Source: Robiginitomaculum sp. (lineage in GTDB: Bacteria > Pseudomonadota > Alphaproteobacteria > Caulobacterales > Maricaulaceae). From it: a DNA stretch of 6,860 nucleotides. The notes under the pieces are model-generated. The model was not told the DNA's origin, searched no databases, and worked only from the letters and a program-made list of their open reading frames with translations. Below are positions 1 to 6,189 of the stretch, in pieces. A program made the translations under genes and the position numbers. The DNA lies in assembly GCA_021647375.1 (NCBI GenBank), contig JAKIUV010000107.1:1-6860 (forward strand), read 5' to 3'. How positions within the stretch are numbered: the first letter of the stretch is position 1; each line of letters begins with the position of its first letter.

Positions 1-115
1 CGCTATTTTAGCTTTTTTCTATAAAAACCTGCCCGAAAAATGGCCCATATTTCGCGATACAATCACAGACAATTTTAGGGTCATAACCAGAGAAAAACAT
101 ATGCTTATTCAGTGA
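1..115 (+). CDS. Possible 3' tail of an upstream gene, product unrecognised
   Basis: A reading frame entering at base 2 stays open for 37 codons and stops at TGA 113-115, 39 nt before yidD. The residues look protein-like, with motifs such as FFYKNLPEKWPIFRD and a tail ending in REKHMLIQ. The other frames and the minus strand are broken by stops within short distances. The stretch is AT-rich, so an open frame of this length could arise by chance. There is no domain to recognise. If real, it is the C-terminus of a gene read in the same direction as yidD and thrS, possibly in the same operon. Confidence 0.3.
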   Translation, partial: AILAFFYKNLPEKWPIFRDTITDNFRVITREKHMLIQ

Positions 116-154
116 CTTGGGTATAACAGAACAAACTCATTTATAAATGGATGC

Positions 155-496
155 ATGCAAAACCCGTTCACATATCTCGCGATTGGCCTTTTGAAGGTTT
201 ATAAATTTACCTTGTCGCCTGTATTGTTTGCGCTGGGGGTTCGGTGTCGGCATCAGCCGGGGTGTGCTAATTATTCTATTGAAGCGTTTTATAAGCACGG
301 GGTATGGCGCGGGTTTTGGTTGACTTTATCGCGGCTTTTGCGGTGCCATCCGTGGGGGTCATCGGGGCTTGACCCTGTTCCCAAGTCTGTACATAAACAG
401 GCATTCTGGGCACCTTGGCGATATGGCGATTGGGCTTGGACTGAAAGATGTGGTGAACACATTTGCGACCACAAACATGAGAATAAAAAAGACTGA
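155..496 (+). CDS. yidD: Membrane protein insertion efficiency factor YidD
   Basis: This 113-residue protein belongs to the small YidD family (old name: haemolytic domain protein), thought to help YidC/Sec insert inner-membrane proteins from the cytoplasmic face. What is seen: an N-terminal amphipathic/hydrophobic helix at about residues 5-28, then the family signature RCRHQPGCANYSIEA (about 30-44), a KHG turn, and the second conserved block LRCHPWGSSGLDPVPK (about 62-77). Three conserved Cys positions are present. The first block has PGCA where many homologues have PSCS, a mild change. The tail after residue 78 is Trp- and His-rich and is probably poorly conserved. The ATG at 155 gives the expected N-terminus; an overlapping ATG at 151 is out of frame, and the Shine-Dalgarno is weak. 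thrS starts 20 nt downstream, so cotranscription is likely. Confidence 0.93.
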   Translation: MQNPFTYLAIGLLKVYKFTLSPVLFALGVRCRHQPGCANYSIEAFYKHGVWRGFWLTLSRLLRCHPWGSSGLDPVPKSVHKQAFWAPWRYGDWAWTERCGEHICDHKHENKKD

Positions 497-516
497 AATT
501 AAAGACTGAGAAAACT

Positions 517-2442
517 ATGTTAACAGTAACATTTCCTGACGGCGCGACACGCGAATTTGAAGACGGCACATCCGCCATGGGTGTGGCTAAAGCCTTGTCT
601 AAATCACTGGCAAAAAAAGTATTGGCCGCCAAGGTTAACGGCGAACTTTGGGATGCGACCCGTCCGCTAGAGGGTGATACGACGCTTGAGTTGGTCACGG
701 CGAAAGACCCAGAAGCATTAGAGCTTATTCGCCACGATTGTGCTCATGTTATGGCCGAAGCCGTGCAGGAATTATTCCCCGGTACGCAAGTGACCATTGG
801 TCCGAATGTTACGGACGGGTTTTATTACGATTTTGCTAGCGACAAGCCGATTTCCGAAGACGATTTTGCCGCCATCGAGAAAAAGATGAAATTCATCATC
901 CAGCAAAACAAACCGTTCGAGCGGGAAGTTTGGGATAGAAATGATGCGATTAAATACTTCACGGACAAAGGCGAGACTTATAAGGCAGAGCTGATCTCCG
1001 ATTTACCTGAAGACGAGACCATAACCGTGTACAAACAAGGAAATTGGTTGGACTTATGCTTGGGGCCGCATTTGCCCTCGACCATAAAAATCGGGCAGGC
1101 GTTTAAATTGATGAAAGTGGCCGGAGCCTATTGGCGCGGCGACAGCAAGAACGCGCAACTCCAGCGGATTTACGGCACGGCATGGGCGAACAAAGAAGAT
1201 TTGGATGCCTATCTGCACCGCCTTGAAGAAGCCGAAAAACGTGACCACCGTCGCCTTGGCCGCGAGATGGAATTGTTCCATTTTCAAGAAGAAGCTCAAG
1301 GGCAAGCGTTTTGGCACGAAAAGGGCTGGATGCTGTACCGCACGCTCCAAGATTATATGCGCCGCCGCCAGAACGAGGGTGGCTATAAAGAAATTCGCAC
1401 ACCGGAATTGATGGACCAAAAATTTTGGAAAGCCTCCGGGCATTGGGACAAATACCGCGAGAATATGTTTATCACTCAAGTGGACGACGAAGACAAAATG
1501 TTTGCCCTCAAGCCTATGAACTGCCCGTGCCATGTGCAGGTGTTTAACCACGGTCAACGTTCATACCGCGATTTGCCGTTACGCTTGGCGGAATTTGGTT
1601 CGTGTCACCGTTATGAACCTTCCGGCGCGTTGCACGGCTTGATGCGGGTGCGGGCTTTTACCCAAGATGACGGCCACATTTTTTGCCGCGAAGATCAGGT
1701 GATAGACGAGGTCAAAGCTTTCTGTACGCTCTTGCAATCCGTTTATAAAGATCTCGGTTTTGATGAGGTTATGGTGCGGTTTTCAGATCGCCCCGAAGTA
1801 CGTGTTGGCTCCGACGAGGTTTGGGATAAAGCTGAAAAAGCACTAAAGGCTGCGGCGGATGCGACCGGGTTGGACGTAGAGTATAATCCGGGCGATGGTG
1901 CGTTTTACGGCCCGAAATTGGATTTTGTCCTCAAGGATGCCATTGGCCGCGAATGGCAAACGGGAACGATACAGGCGGATTTCAATTTGCCGGACAGGCT
2001 AGACGCCAGCTATATTGGTGCCGATGATGCCAAGCACCGCCCTGTCATGTTGCACCGGGCTATCCTCGGCTCGTTCGAGCGTTTCCTCGGTGTGTTAATC
2101 GAGCATTATGCCGGGCGCTTCCCGTTGTGGCTGGCGCCTGTGCAGGTGGTTGTGGCGACCATAACTTCGGATGCGGACGAATATGCTGAACAAGCGGCGG
2201 AGGCTTTGCGGGCGGCGGGGATTCGGGTTGAAACCGATTTGCGCAACGAAAAGATTAATTACAAAATTCGCGAGCATTCTTTGGCCAAGGTCAATGTTAT
2301 TGCCGTGGTTGGCCGCAAAGAAGCCGAAGAGGGCAAGCTGGCTCTACGCTTTCTGGGCGAACGCCAGCAAGAAATATTGTCATTGGAAGATGCTATTGCC
2401 AGTCTAACCGAAGAGGCGACACCGCCGGATTTGCGGGATTAA
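517..2442 (+). CDS. thrS: Threonyl-tRNA synthetase (class II)
   Basis: This cytoplasmic enzyme charges tRNA-Thr with threonine using ATP. At 641 residues it is full-length (E. coli 642). Domains in order: TGS at about 1-61; N2 editing/SAD domain at about 62-225 with the metal-site-like residues H73, H77, C181 and H185, so Ser-tRNA-Thr editing should be intact; class II catalytic core at about 243-535; HGTP anticodon-binding domain at about 536-630. The catalytic zinc ligands are present: C336 in the MNCPCH motif, H387 in FTQDDGHIFC and H513 in MLHRAILGS, each shifted +2 from E. coli C334/H385/H511. Motif 2 is seen as GSCHRYEPSGALHGLMRVR. The gene lies 20 nt after yidD, and the ligase gene begins 13 nt after its stop. 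No terminator hairpin lies between them, so an essential housekeeping gene apparently reads into a glycan gene. Confidence 0.99.
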   Translation: MLTVTFPDGATREFEDGTSAMGVAKALSKSLAKKVLAAKVNGELWDATRPLEGDTTLELVTAKDPEALELIRHDCAHVMAEAVQELFPGTQVTIGPNVTDGFYYDFASDKPISEDDFAAIEKKMKFIIQQNKPFEREVWDRNDAIKYFTDKGETYKAELISDLPEDETITVYKQGNWLDLCLGPHLPSTIKIGQAFKLMKVAGAYWRGDSKNAQLQRIYGTAWANKEDLDAYLHRLEEAEKRDHRRLGREMELFHFQEEAQGQAFWHEKGWMLYRTLQDYMRRRQNEGGYKEIRTPELMDQKFWKASGHWDKYRENMFITQVDDEDKMFALKPMNCPCHVQVFNHGQRSYRDLPLRLAEFGSCHRYEPSGALHGLMRVRAFTQDDGHIFCREDQVIDEVKAFCTLLQSVYKDLGFDEVMVRFSDRPEVRVGSDEVWDKAEKALKAAADATGLDVEYNPGDGAFYGPKLDFVLKDAIGREWQTGTIQADFNLPDRLDASYIGADDAKHRPVMLHRAILGSFERFLGVLIEHYAGRFPLWLAPVQVVVATITSDADEYAEQAAEALRAAGIRVETDLRNEKINYKIREHSLAKVNVIAVVGRKEAEEGKLALRFLGERQQEILSLEDAIASLTEEATPPDLRD

Positions 2443-2455
2443 TTATGAGCCTTAA

Positions 2456-3721
2456 ATGCTGAACGAGGGAGTGCAAAAGCGCGGACTTGTGGCTTGGAAG
2501 AATACCATTGTTTTGGTTTTGGTTTTCCTCGCTTTCCCGATTATGGCTCATGCGGGCGGTCTTGGGATTGCCGCTATTATGGCCTTATATAGCCTCATCG
2601 GTTTGGTCGGGTTTTGGCCGCCCCATCCGCGTAATATTCCTTCTGTTGTACCAGCGGCCATATGGGCGATACTGGCTCTTTTGTCCTGGGGACTTCTCAG
2701 CACATTATGGTCGCCTTACCAATCCGACGATACGCTCAATAATGCCCAGAAAATGGTTTTGGGTGTGCCATTATATCTTGGCTGTGCGGCGGCAATACAT
2801 GCTCAGCACAAATATGGACGCAATACATTTCCGTGGTTATTGGTTGGCGTGACGGCCATATTAATTGGCACGGTTTTGACGGATTTACTAACCAATTATA
2901 GCTTAACCTTGTTTGTTGACCCTTTGGCCGAGGGCGAAAGCATGAGGCGCAGGCAAGCGGATATGATCCAAAATGTTGGCCATGCGGTTTCGGTTTTGGT
3001 GTTGCTAGCTGCGCCGACGGGTGTGTTTTTGTGGCAAAAAGGCGGTGCCTGGAAATTGGCCGCAGTTCTCATGGTTATTCTCATCGGGTATGCGACCCAC
3101 AAAGCCAATGCCAGTGCGGCACAAGTCGGCTTGATCATGGGGCTGGTGTTTATTGCTGTCGCGAGCTTGAAGCCGAAGCTAGCACTACGCGGCGGCTTTT
3201 TAATGGCGGGGTCGGTTTTGTTTTTCGCGCCCTTAATTGCTTTACTCTCCAGTATATTAAGCCCCGAGCTGCGTGCGAAACTGCCATTTTCTTGGGAAGA
3301 GAGGGTGGTGAATTGGGAGGTTTTATACGGTAAAATCCTTGAACATCCCTTCATCGGCCACGGCTTTGACGCGGTGCGAACTTTTAACGACACTCACACA
3401 ATTCGCGGTTTTGAGGGCAGGGCGCTGGTGTCTTTGCATCCCCATAATGCAGGTTTGCATTTGTGGGTCGAAATTGGGTTTGTTGGCGTGTTGTTGGGCT
3501 GTATAGCGCTGTTTCTAGGGGCGCGCAGACTGACCGGGGCCTCGGGACTTTCCAAACTGCAAATGGTTGCTGCCAGCGGCCTTTGTGCCGCCACTGCGGT
3601 TATGGCCAGTCTTTCTTATGGTGTGTGGCAGGATTGGTGGTGGGCGTCGATAATTTTTGCGGCTGCAACGATTACCTTCATCAAAAATACCCAAAAGGCG
3701 GATGAGTCTCAAAACACCTGA
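2456..3721 (+). CDS. O-antigen ligase / Wzy-type polymerase family membrane protein
   Basis: This 421-residue polytopic inner-membrane protein has about 11-12 predicted hydrophobic segments, for example around 17-34, 36-54, 66-85, 101-115, 126-150, 172-192, 198-212, 221-238 and 246-268, then the C-terminal ones. The large periplasmic loop carries the family hallmarks: a basic ERVVNWE stretch (282-288), HPFIGHGF (297-304), then LHPHN (327-331) and the WVEIG helix (337-341). His330-Asn331 matches the conserved HN of the Wzy_C/WaaL family, which moves undecaprenyl-linked glycan to an acceptor (lipid A core, another repeat unit or protein). Sequence alone does not separate ligase from polymerase. 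It follows thrS by 13 nt; ATG 2456 is used, but GTG 2471 or 2489 are possible starts because there is no clear Shine-Dalgarno for 2456. Its last ~65 conserved codons recur as a headless copy at 4980-5186. A GT2 gene lies beyond that copy, consistent with a glycan-assembly role. Confidence 0.85.
   Translation: MLNEGVQKRGLVAWKNTIVLVLVFLAFPIMAHAGGLGIAAIMALYSLIGLVGFWPPHPRNIPSVVPAAIWAILALLSWGLLSTLWSPYQSDDTLNNAQKMVLGVPLYLGCAAAIHAQHKYGRNTFPWLLVGVTAILIGTVLTDLLTNYSLTLFVDPLAEGESMRRRQADMIQNVGHAVSVLVLLAAPTGVFLWQKGGAWKLAAVLMVILIGYATHKANASAAQVGLIMGLVFIAVASLKPKLALRGGFLMAGSVLFFAPLIALLSSILSPELRAKLPFSWEERVVNWEVLYGKILEHPFIGHGFDAVRTFNDTHTIRGFEGRALVSLHPHNAGLHLWVEIGFVGVLLGCIALFLGARRLTGASGLSKLQMVAASGLCAATAVMASLSYGVWQDWWWASIIFAAATITFIKNTQKADESQNT
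3491..3687 (+). repeat. Direct repeat, copy A (3' end of the intact ligase gene)
   Basis: Codons 346-410 of the ligase gene, plus two bases, align without any indel to 4980-5176 (constant offset 1489). I counted 35 mismatches in 197 positions, about 82% identity, ending in a perfect 35-bp match at 3653-3687. Upstream of 3491 and downstream of 3687 similarity stops abruptly. Confidence 0.95.
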
Positions 3722-3746
3722 ACCTATACAGGGCTGTGCCACTCTC

Positions 3747-3790
3747 TTGACATTTTGCGTGAAAAATTTTAGTGCAAGTAGAGTGTCTAC
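3747..3790 (+). promoter_or_regulatory. Candidate promoter/operator region of the lipoprotein gene
   Basis: A consensus -35 hexamer TTGACA is at 3747-3752, but the sequence 16-18 nt downstream (around TTTTAGTGC) is a poor -10 match. A perfect 5-bp inverted repeat with a 3-nt centre, GTAGA-GTG-TCTAC, sits at 3778-3790, ending 24 nt before the lipoprotein ATG. That is a plausible place for a repressor site or the initially transcribed region. Both elements are short enough to be chance. The 93-nt gap after the ligase and the change in composition make an independent promoter likely, but its exact location is inference. Confidence 0.22.
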
Positions 3791-3814
3791 AGCTCGAAAC
3801 TAAGGATTTCAATT

Positions 3815-4756
3815 ATGCGAGCATTTTTTTTTAGTAGTGTTGCTGTACTTGCGGTTGGTTTATCTGCATGCGGAGGGTCGACAACATCTCCGCCCCCACC
3901 TCCACCTCCACCTCCACCTCCACCTCCACCCACCGCAGGGGCTTTAACTCTTGATGTACAAAAGACAGACGGCAATCATTCGATAGTCATGCCGCAAGAC
4001 ACGCTGATTATTTCTTGTGCGCCGCAAAATGCGGCTGCCAGTATTGAATGGTCTTCAACTGATCCAAATGTACAATTTTCCACTAATGGCACAACCGTCC
4101 GCATAGAAGGCAATACGGCAAGAGAACTAGATATTACTTGTAAAGACGCCAATAGTACGCTGAGCGTTTCATCACCTGTTTATGTAAATCTTCCTTTAGA
4201 AACCAAGTTTAAAATAAACCCTGTGAATTCGGGAACTGTTTTCTTTAATACGGAAATGACATCGGGCGGCCCAGATTGCATTGGCCTAGAAACACTGGAT
4301 AGTCTTGGTGCTAATTTCGCCTATATTTTAGATGAAATTATAATAGAATGCTTTGCTGTGTACCCTCTAGTTGATGCGGACGGGGCAAATATTGAGGTAG
4401 TTACCCAAGTGGGTAGCCTTCTTTCTATTGTATTTAACCCAAGAATACAGGCAATATTTGGAGACACAGTTTTGGAAATAGACAAAGTCTATGATTTTCC
4501 AACAGAAGCAAAATTTGGCAATGAGCGCTTTACGGTTGGCGGGCCAATAACGGAGCAAACAGGGTCAAATACATCTGTTACCTATGCACAAACCTTGACC
4601 TATCTTGATTTTGATGCAAATTTGGATCTAGGTATGGGAACCATATTAACTGGCTGTCTTAAGTTTGAACTTGCAACGCCGCCTAATTCACAACCTGCGT
4701 CAATAATCCAGCATTATTGCCCAGATGCAAATGAAAGATTTGTTTTTTTCCAATAA
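3815..4756 (+). CDS. Secreted lipoprotein with polyproline tract and Ig-like domain, function unknown
   Basis: This 313-residue protein has a lipoprotein signal peptide: a basic start, a hydrophobic core and the lipobox LSAC with Cys19. Gly follows at +2, so an outer-membrane lipoprotein is likely. Residues 26-39 are 14 consecutive prolines, a stiff spacer from the membrane. Residues about 55-125 look like an Ig-like beta sandwich: Cys68 in the B-strand position, Trp in SIEWSS, and Cys109 in DITC. The remainder (about 130-313) is not recognised; it holds Cys155, 179, 281 and 302, so with 68/109 there are six non-lipid cysteines that could pair as three disulfides. A good Shine-Dalgarno, TAAGGA at 3801-3806, lies 8 nt before ATG 3815 and fixes the start. 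The gene is clearly AT-richer than thrS: the lines at 4201-4260, 4321-4380 and 4441-4500 each have 20 G+C of 60, against 29-37 of 60 in sampled thrS lines. It sits between the two copies of the ligase 3' end, suggesting acquired cargo. No enzyme motif was seen; a surface or adhesion/binding role is a guess. Confidence 0.8.
   Translation: MRAFFFSSVAVLAVGLSACGGSTTSPPPPPPPPPPPPPPTAGALTLDVQKTDGNHSIVMPQDTLIISCAPQNAAASIEWSSTDPNVQFSTNGTTVRIEGNTARELDITCKDANSTLSVSSPVYVNLPLETKFKINPVNSGTVFFNTEMTSGGPDCIGLETLDSLGANFAYILDEIIIECFAVYPLVDADGANIEVVTQVGSLLSIVFNPRIQAIFGDTVLEIDKVYDFPTEAKFGNERFTVGGPITEQTGSNTSVTYAQTLTYLDFDANLDLGMGTILTGCLKFELATPPNSQPASIIQHYCPDANERFVFFQ
3890..3931 (+). repeat. Hexanucleotide microsatellite (CCACCT)n encoding polyproline
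   Basis: Fourteen proline codons lie in a row. The middle is five perfect CCACCT units (3896-3925) plus a further CCA, flanked by CCG CCC and CCC. Each unit encodes Pro-Pro, so gain or loss by slippage keeps frame and only changes the length of the spacer between the lipid anchor and the folded part of the lipoprotein. Confidence 0.95.
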
Positions 4757-4979
4757 CGATGACAGTTACCGAAGCTCTTGCAGATTAGCGCATCTTGTTG
4801 TTTGCCTTGCTCGGTAAGTTCATGCACCGGGCATTTGGTGTCCTGCCAAACTCCCGAGAAAACTTTATGTGCTGCCTGCAATCCATGTTTTTGCTTGGCA
4901 GATAAATATGTAAGTCTTTGTAATCATTAAGTTTTGTAAAATAATCACAAAATCTTGTCCATGATTGCCCAACCAGCCA
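4757..4979. other. Gene-free stretch between the lipoprotein gene and the ligase remnant
   Basis: No convincing gene was found. Two overlapping opposite-strand frames are open but lack a credible start. The plus frame 4763-4927 (55 codons, 10 Cys, no ATG) includes a CAACNPCFC segment. The minus frame 4714-4923 (69 codons) reads more like an ordinary protein, with stretches such as HELTEQGKQQDALICKSFG. The minus frame runs into the lipoprotein coding region before stopping, so at best it is a decayed fragment. An inverted repeat lies at 4766-4817. ATG 4961 opens only an 18-codon frame ending at TAG 5015-5017. Confidence 0.5.
4766..4817. repeat. Inverted repeat just downstream of the lipoprotein gene
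   Basis: TTACCGA (4766-4772) is perfectly complementary to TCGGTAA (4811-4817). With one bulged base the pairing extends inward (TTACCGAAGC with GCTCGGTAA) around a loop of about 33 nt. It starts 10 nt after the lipoprotein stop, which suits an mRNA 3'-end structure. There is no following T-run, so it is not a standard intrinsic terminator. Confidence 0.3.
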
Positions 4980-5176
4980 TTGTTGGCTTGTGTAGCGCTT
5001 TATTTCGGCGCGCGTAGACTGACCGGGTCTCAGGGATTATCCAAACCGCATATGGTTGCGGCTAGCGGGCTTTGTGCTGCAACTGCCGCAATGGCCAGTC
5101 TGTCCTACGGCATTTGGCAAGATTGGTGGTGGGCTTCAATTATTTTTGCGGCTGCAACGATTACCTTCATCAAAAA
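4980..5176 (+). repeat. Direct repeat, copy B (within the ligase remnant)
   Basis: Partner of 3491-3687. The longest perfect block is 35 bp at 5142-5176, at the far 3' end. A second identical block, GATTGGTGGTGGGC, lies just upstream of it. The two copies bracket about 1.29 kb containing the lipoprotein gene. Confidence 0.95.
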
Positions 5177-5186
5177 GCCCGCTTAG
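4980..5186 (+). pseudogene. Headless 3' remnant of a second O-antigen ligase gene
   Basis: The frame encodes LLACVALYFGARRLTG and continues to TITFIKKPA, ending at TAG 5184-5186. It matches residues 346-410 of the ligase at 2456-3721 in 55 of 65 positions. It lacks all N-terminal membrane segments, the periplasmic loop and the HN motif, so it cannot be active. The only possible in-frame initiator, TTG 4965, has no Shine-Dalgarno, and TGA 4962 precedes it. Of 28 differing codons, 18 are synonymous, which indicates that most of the divergence arose while both sequences were coding. The tail (KKPA) differs from the intact gene's 11-residue tail. It lies 97 nt before the GT2 gene, the place where a resident ligase gene would be expected. 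Best reading: the leftover 3' end of a displaced homologue. Confidence 0.85.
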
Positions 5187-5283
5187 AAATATGCTATTCC
5201 ACAGTTTATAGTAAATATCCCTTTACTTTTATTAGCTATTTTGCTTATCTTCTCGAACCGGGGGTCGGAAAGTATAGGTCGTT

Positions 5284-6189
5284 ATGACAACAAATGTGGT
5301 TCCGCTACCCGTTAGCTACCCAAAAAAACGCATCAGTATTGTGATGGTCTCTTATTATACGGGGCCGTCCTTGATGGAATCTGTGCCTGCCGTATTGGCA
5401 GACCCGGATATCCTAGAGCTGATTATCGTTGATAATGGCAATACGGTTTCCGCCCGCCAACGGCTATGGGCATTGACAAAGGACGAACGCCGGATACGGC
5501 TTGTGCAAGGCCATGGCAATATCGGTTTTGGTCGCGCGTGTAATTACGGTGCGAAATTAGCCAAGGGCGATTATATTTTATTTCTAAACCCGGACGCAGT
5601 TATCGAAAAGGGCACCGCCATGACATTGGCGGAATGCGGCGATAGCTTAACCCGACCGTGGATTGCTGGCGGCAATTTACAAACCGTCAACGGGGTCGAG
5701 CAACGCGGTTCGCGCCGTAGCGCTTTGACGCCGATGGCAGCTGTGGTCAGTTTTACACCTTTGCATAAATTACCGGGTTTCAAGTCTATCCATTTAGAGC
5801 ATATGCCGTTGCCTGATACGCCTGTTGAAATGCCTATTGTCAGTGGTGCTTGCCTTATGGTTGACCGAGAAAGCTTTGATATGCTCGGTGGTTTTGACGA
5901 ACGCTATTTCTTGCATGTGGAAGATATAGATATATGCAGGCGAGCTAAACTGTCCGGTGGAGATGTGTTCTTTGTTCCGGACGCCAAGGTGATGCATTAT
6001 GGTTCAACATCCCGCGCCCGTATCGTTCGGGTCGAGAGCAATAAATTCCGTGGTTTTGTTCGGTATTTTTGGGATTACACATCACATTGGTGGAGTAAAA
6101 CCTTGCTGGTTTTATCCTTACCATTTATGTATTTCGCGATTATGGGTCGGGCTTGGTGGTTGTCTGTTCGGAATCCCTGGTTGGAATAA
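5284..6189 (+). CDS. Family 2 glycosyltransferase (rhamnosyltransferase-like)
   Basis: This 301-residue GT-A fold enzyme probably adds a sugar from a nucleotide donor to a lipid-linked glycan at the cytoplasmic face of the inner membrane. Seen: the N-terminal strand RISIVMVSYYTG (about 17-28), VDNGN at 49-53, GNIGFGRACNYG, the donor/metal-binding LNPDA at 101-105 (the family's DXD equivalent), SGACLMVDRESF, and the acceptor-side block GGFDERYFLHVEDIDICRR at 202-220, whose E213-D214 is the usual catalytic-base position. A hydrophobic segment at about 270-291 near the C-terminus suggests membrane association. This arrangement is typical of the WbbL/rhamnosyltransferase branch of GT2, but the sugar cannot be fixed from sequence. 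ATG 5284 is the only sensible start: TAG lies 9 nt upstream in frame, and a short AGG precedes it by 5 nt. The 3' end overlaps the convergent gene on the minus strand by 50 nt. Confidence 0.92.
   Translation: MTTNVVPLPVSYPKKRISIVMVSYYTGPSLMESVPAVLADPDILELIIVDNGNTVSARQRLWALTKDERRIRLVQGHGNIGFGRACNYGAKLAKGDYILFLNPDAVIEKGTAMTLAECGDSLTRPWIAGGNLQTVNGVEQRGSRRSALTPMAAVVSFTPLHKLPGFKSIHLEHMPLPDTPVEMPIVSGACLMVDRESFDMLGGFDERYFLHVEDIDICRRAKLSGGDVFFVPDAKVMHYGSTSRARIVRVESNKFRGFVRYFWDYTSHWWSKTLLVLSLPFMYFAIMGRAWWLSVRNPWLE

Noticed and set aside
276..698. 140-codon minus-strand open frame across yidD and the start of thrS
   Set aside because: It lies opposite two well-identified genes, has no family features, and follows from their codon use.
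1054..1557. 167-codon minus-strand open frame within thrS
   Set aside because: It is antisense to the conserved catalytic region of thrS; the composition is that of a complementary shadow.
3787..3975. Minus-strand frame with a run of glycines
   Set aside because: The glycines are the complement of the CCACCT proline repeat; the frame has no other support.
4766..4817. Rho-independent terminator for the lipoprotein gene
   Set aside because: The stem is interrupted, the loop is about 33 nt, and no U-run follows.
4965..5186. A stand-alone 73-residue membrane protein starting at TTG 4965
   Set aside because: No ribosome-binding site, a stop immediately upstream, and the first residues have no counterpart in the ligase. 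It is better explained as a headless remnant.
5250..5280. tRNA T-arm-like motif on the minus strand (CCCCCGGTTCGAGA)
   Set aside because: The 3' half of the T-stem does not pair, and no acceptor, anticodon or D arm can be built around it, so there is no tRNA and no evidence for a tRNA attachment site.
3722..5283. Insertion sequence or integron carrying the lipoprotein gene
   Set aside because: No transposase or integrase, no terminal inverted repeats and no short target-site duplication could be found. The flanking repeats are coding ligase sequence.
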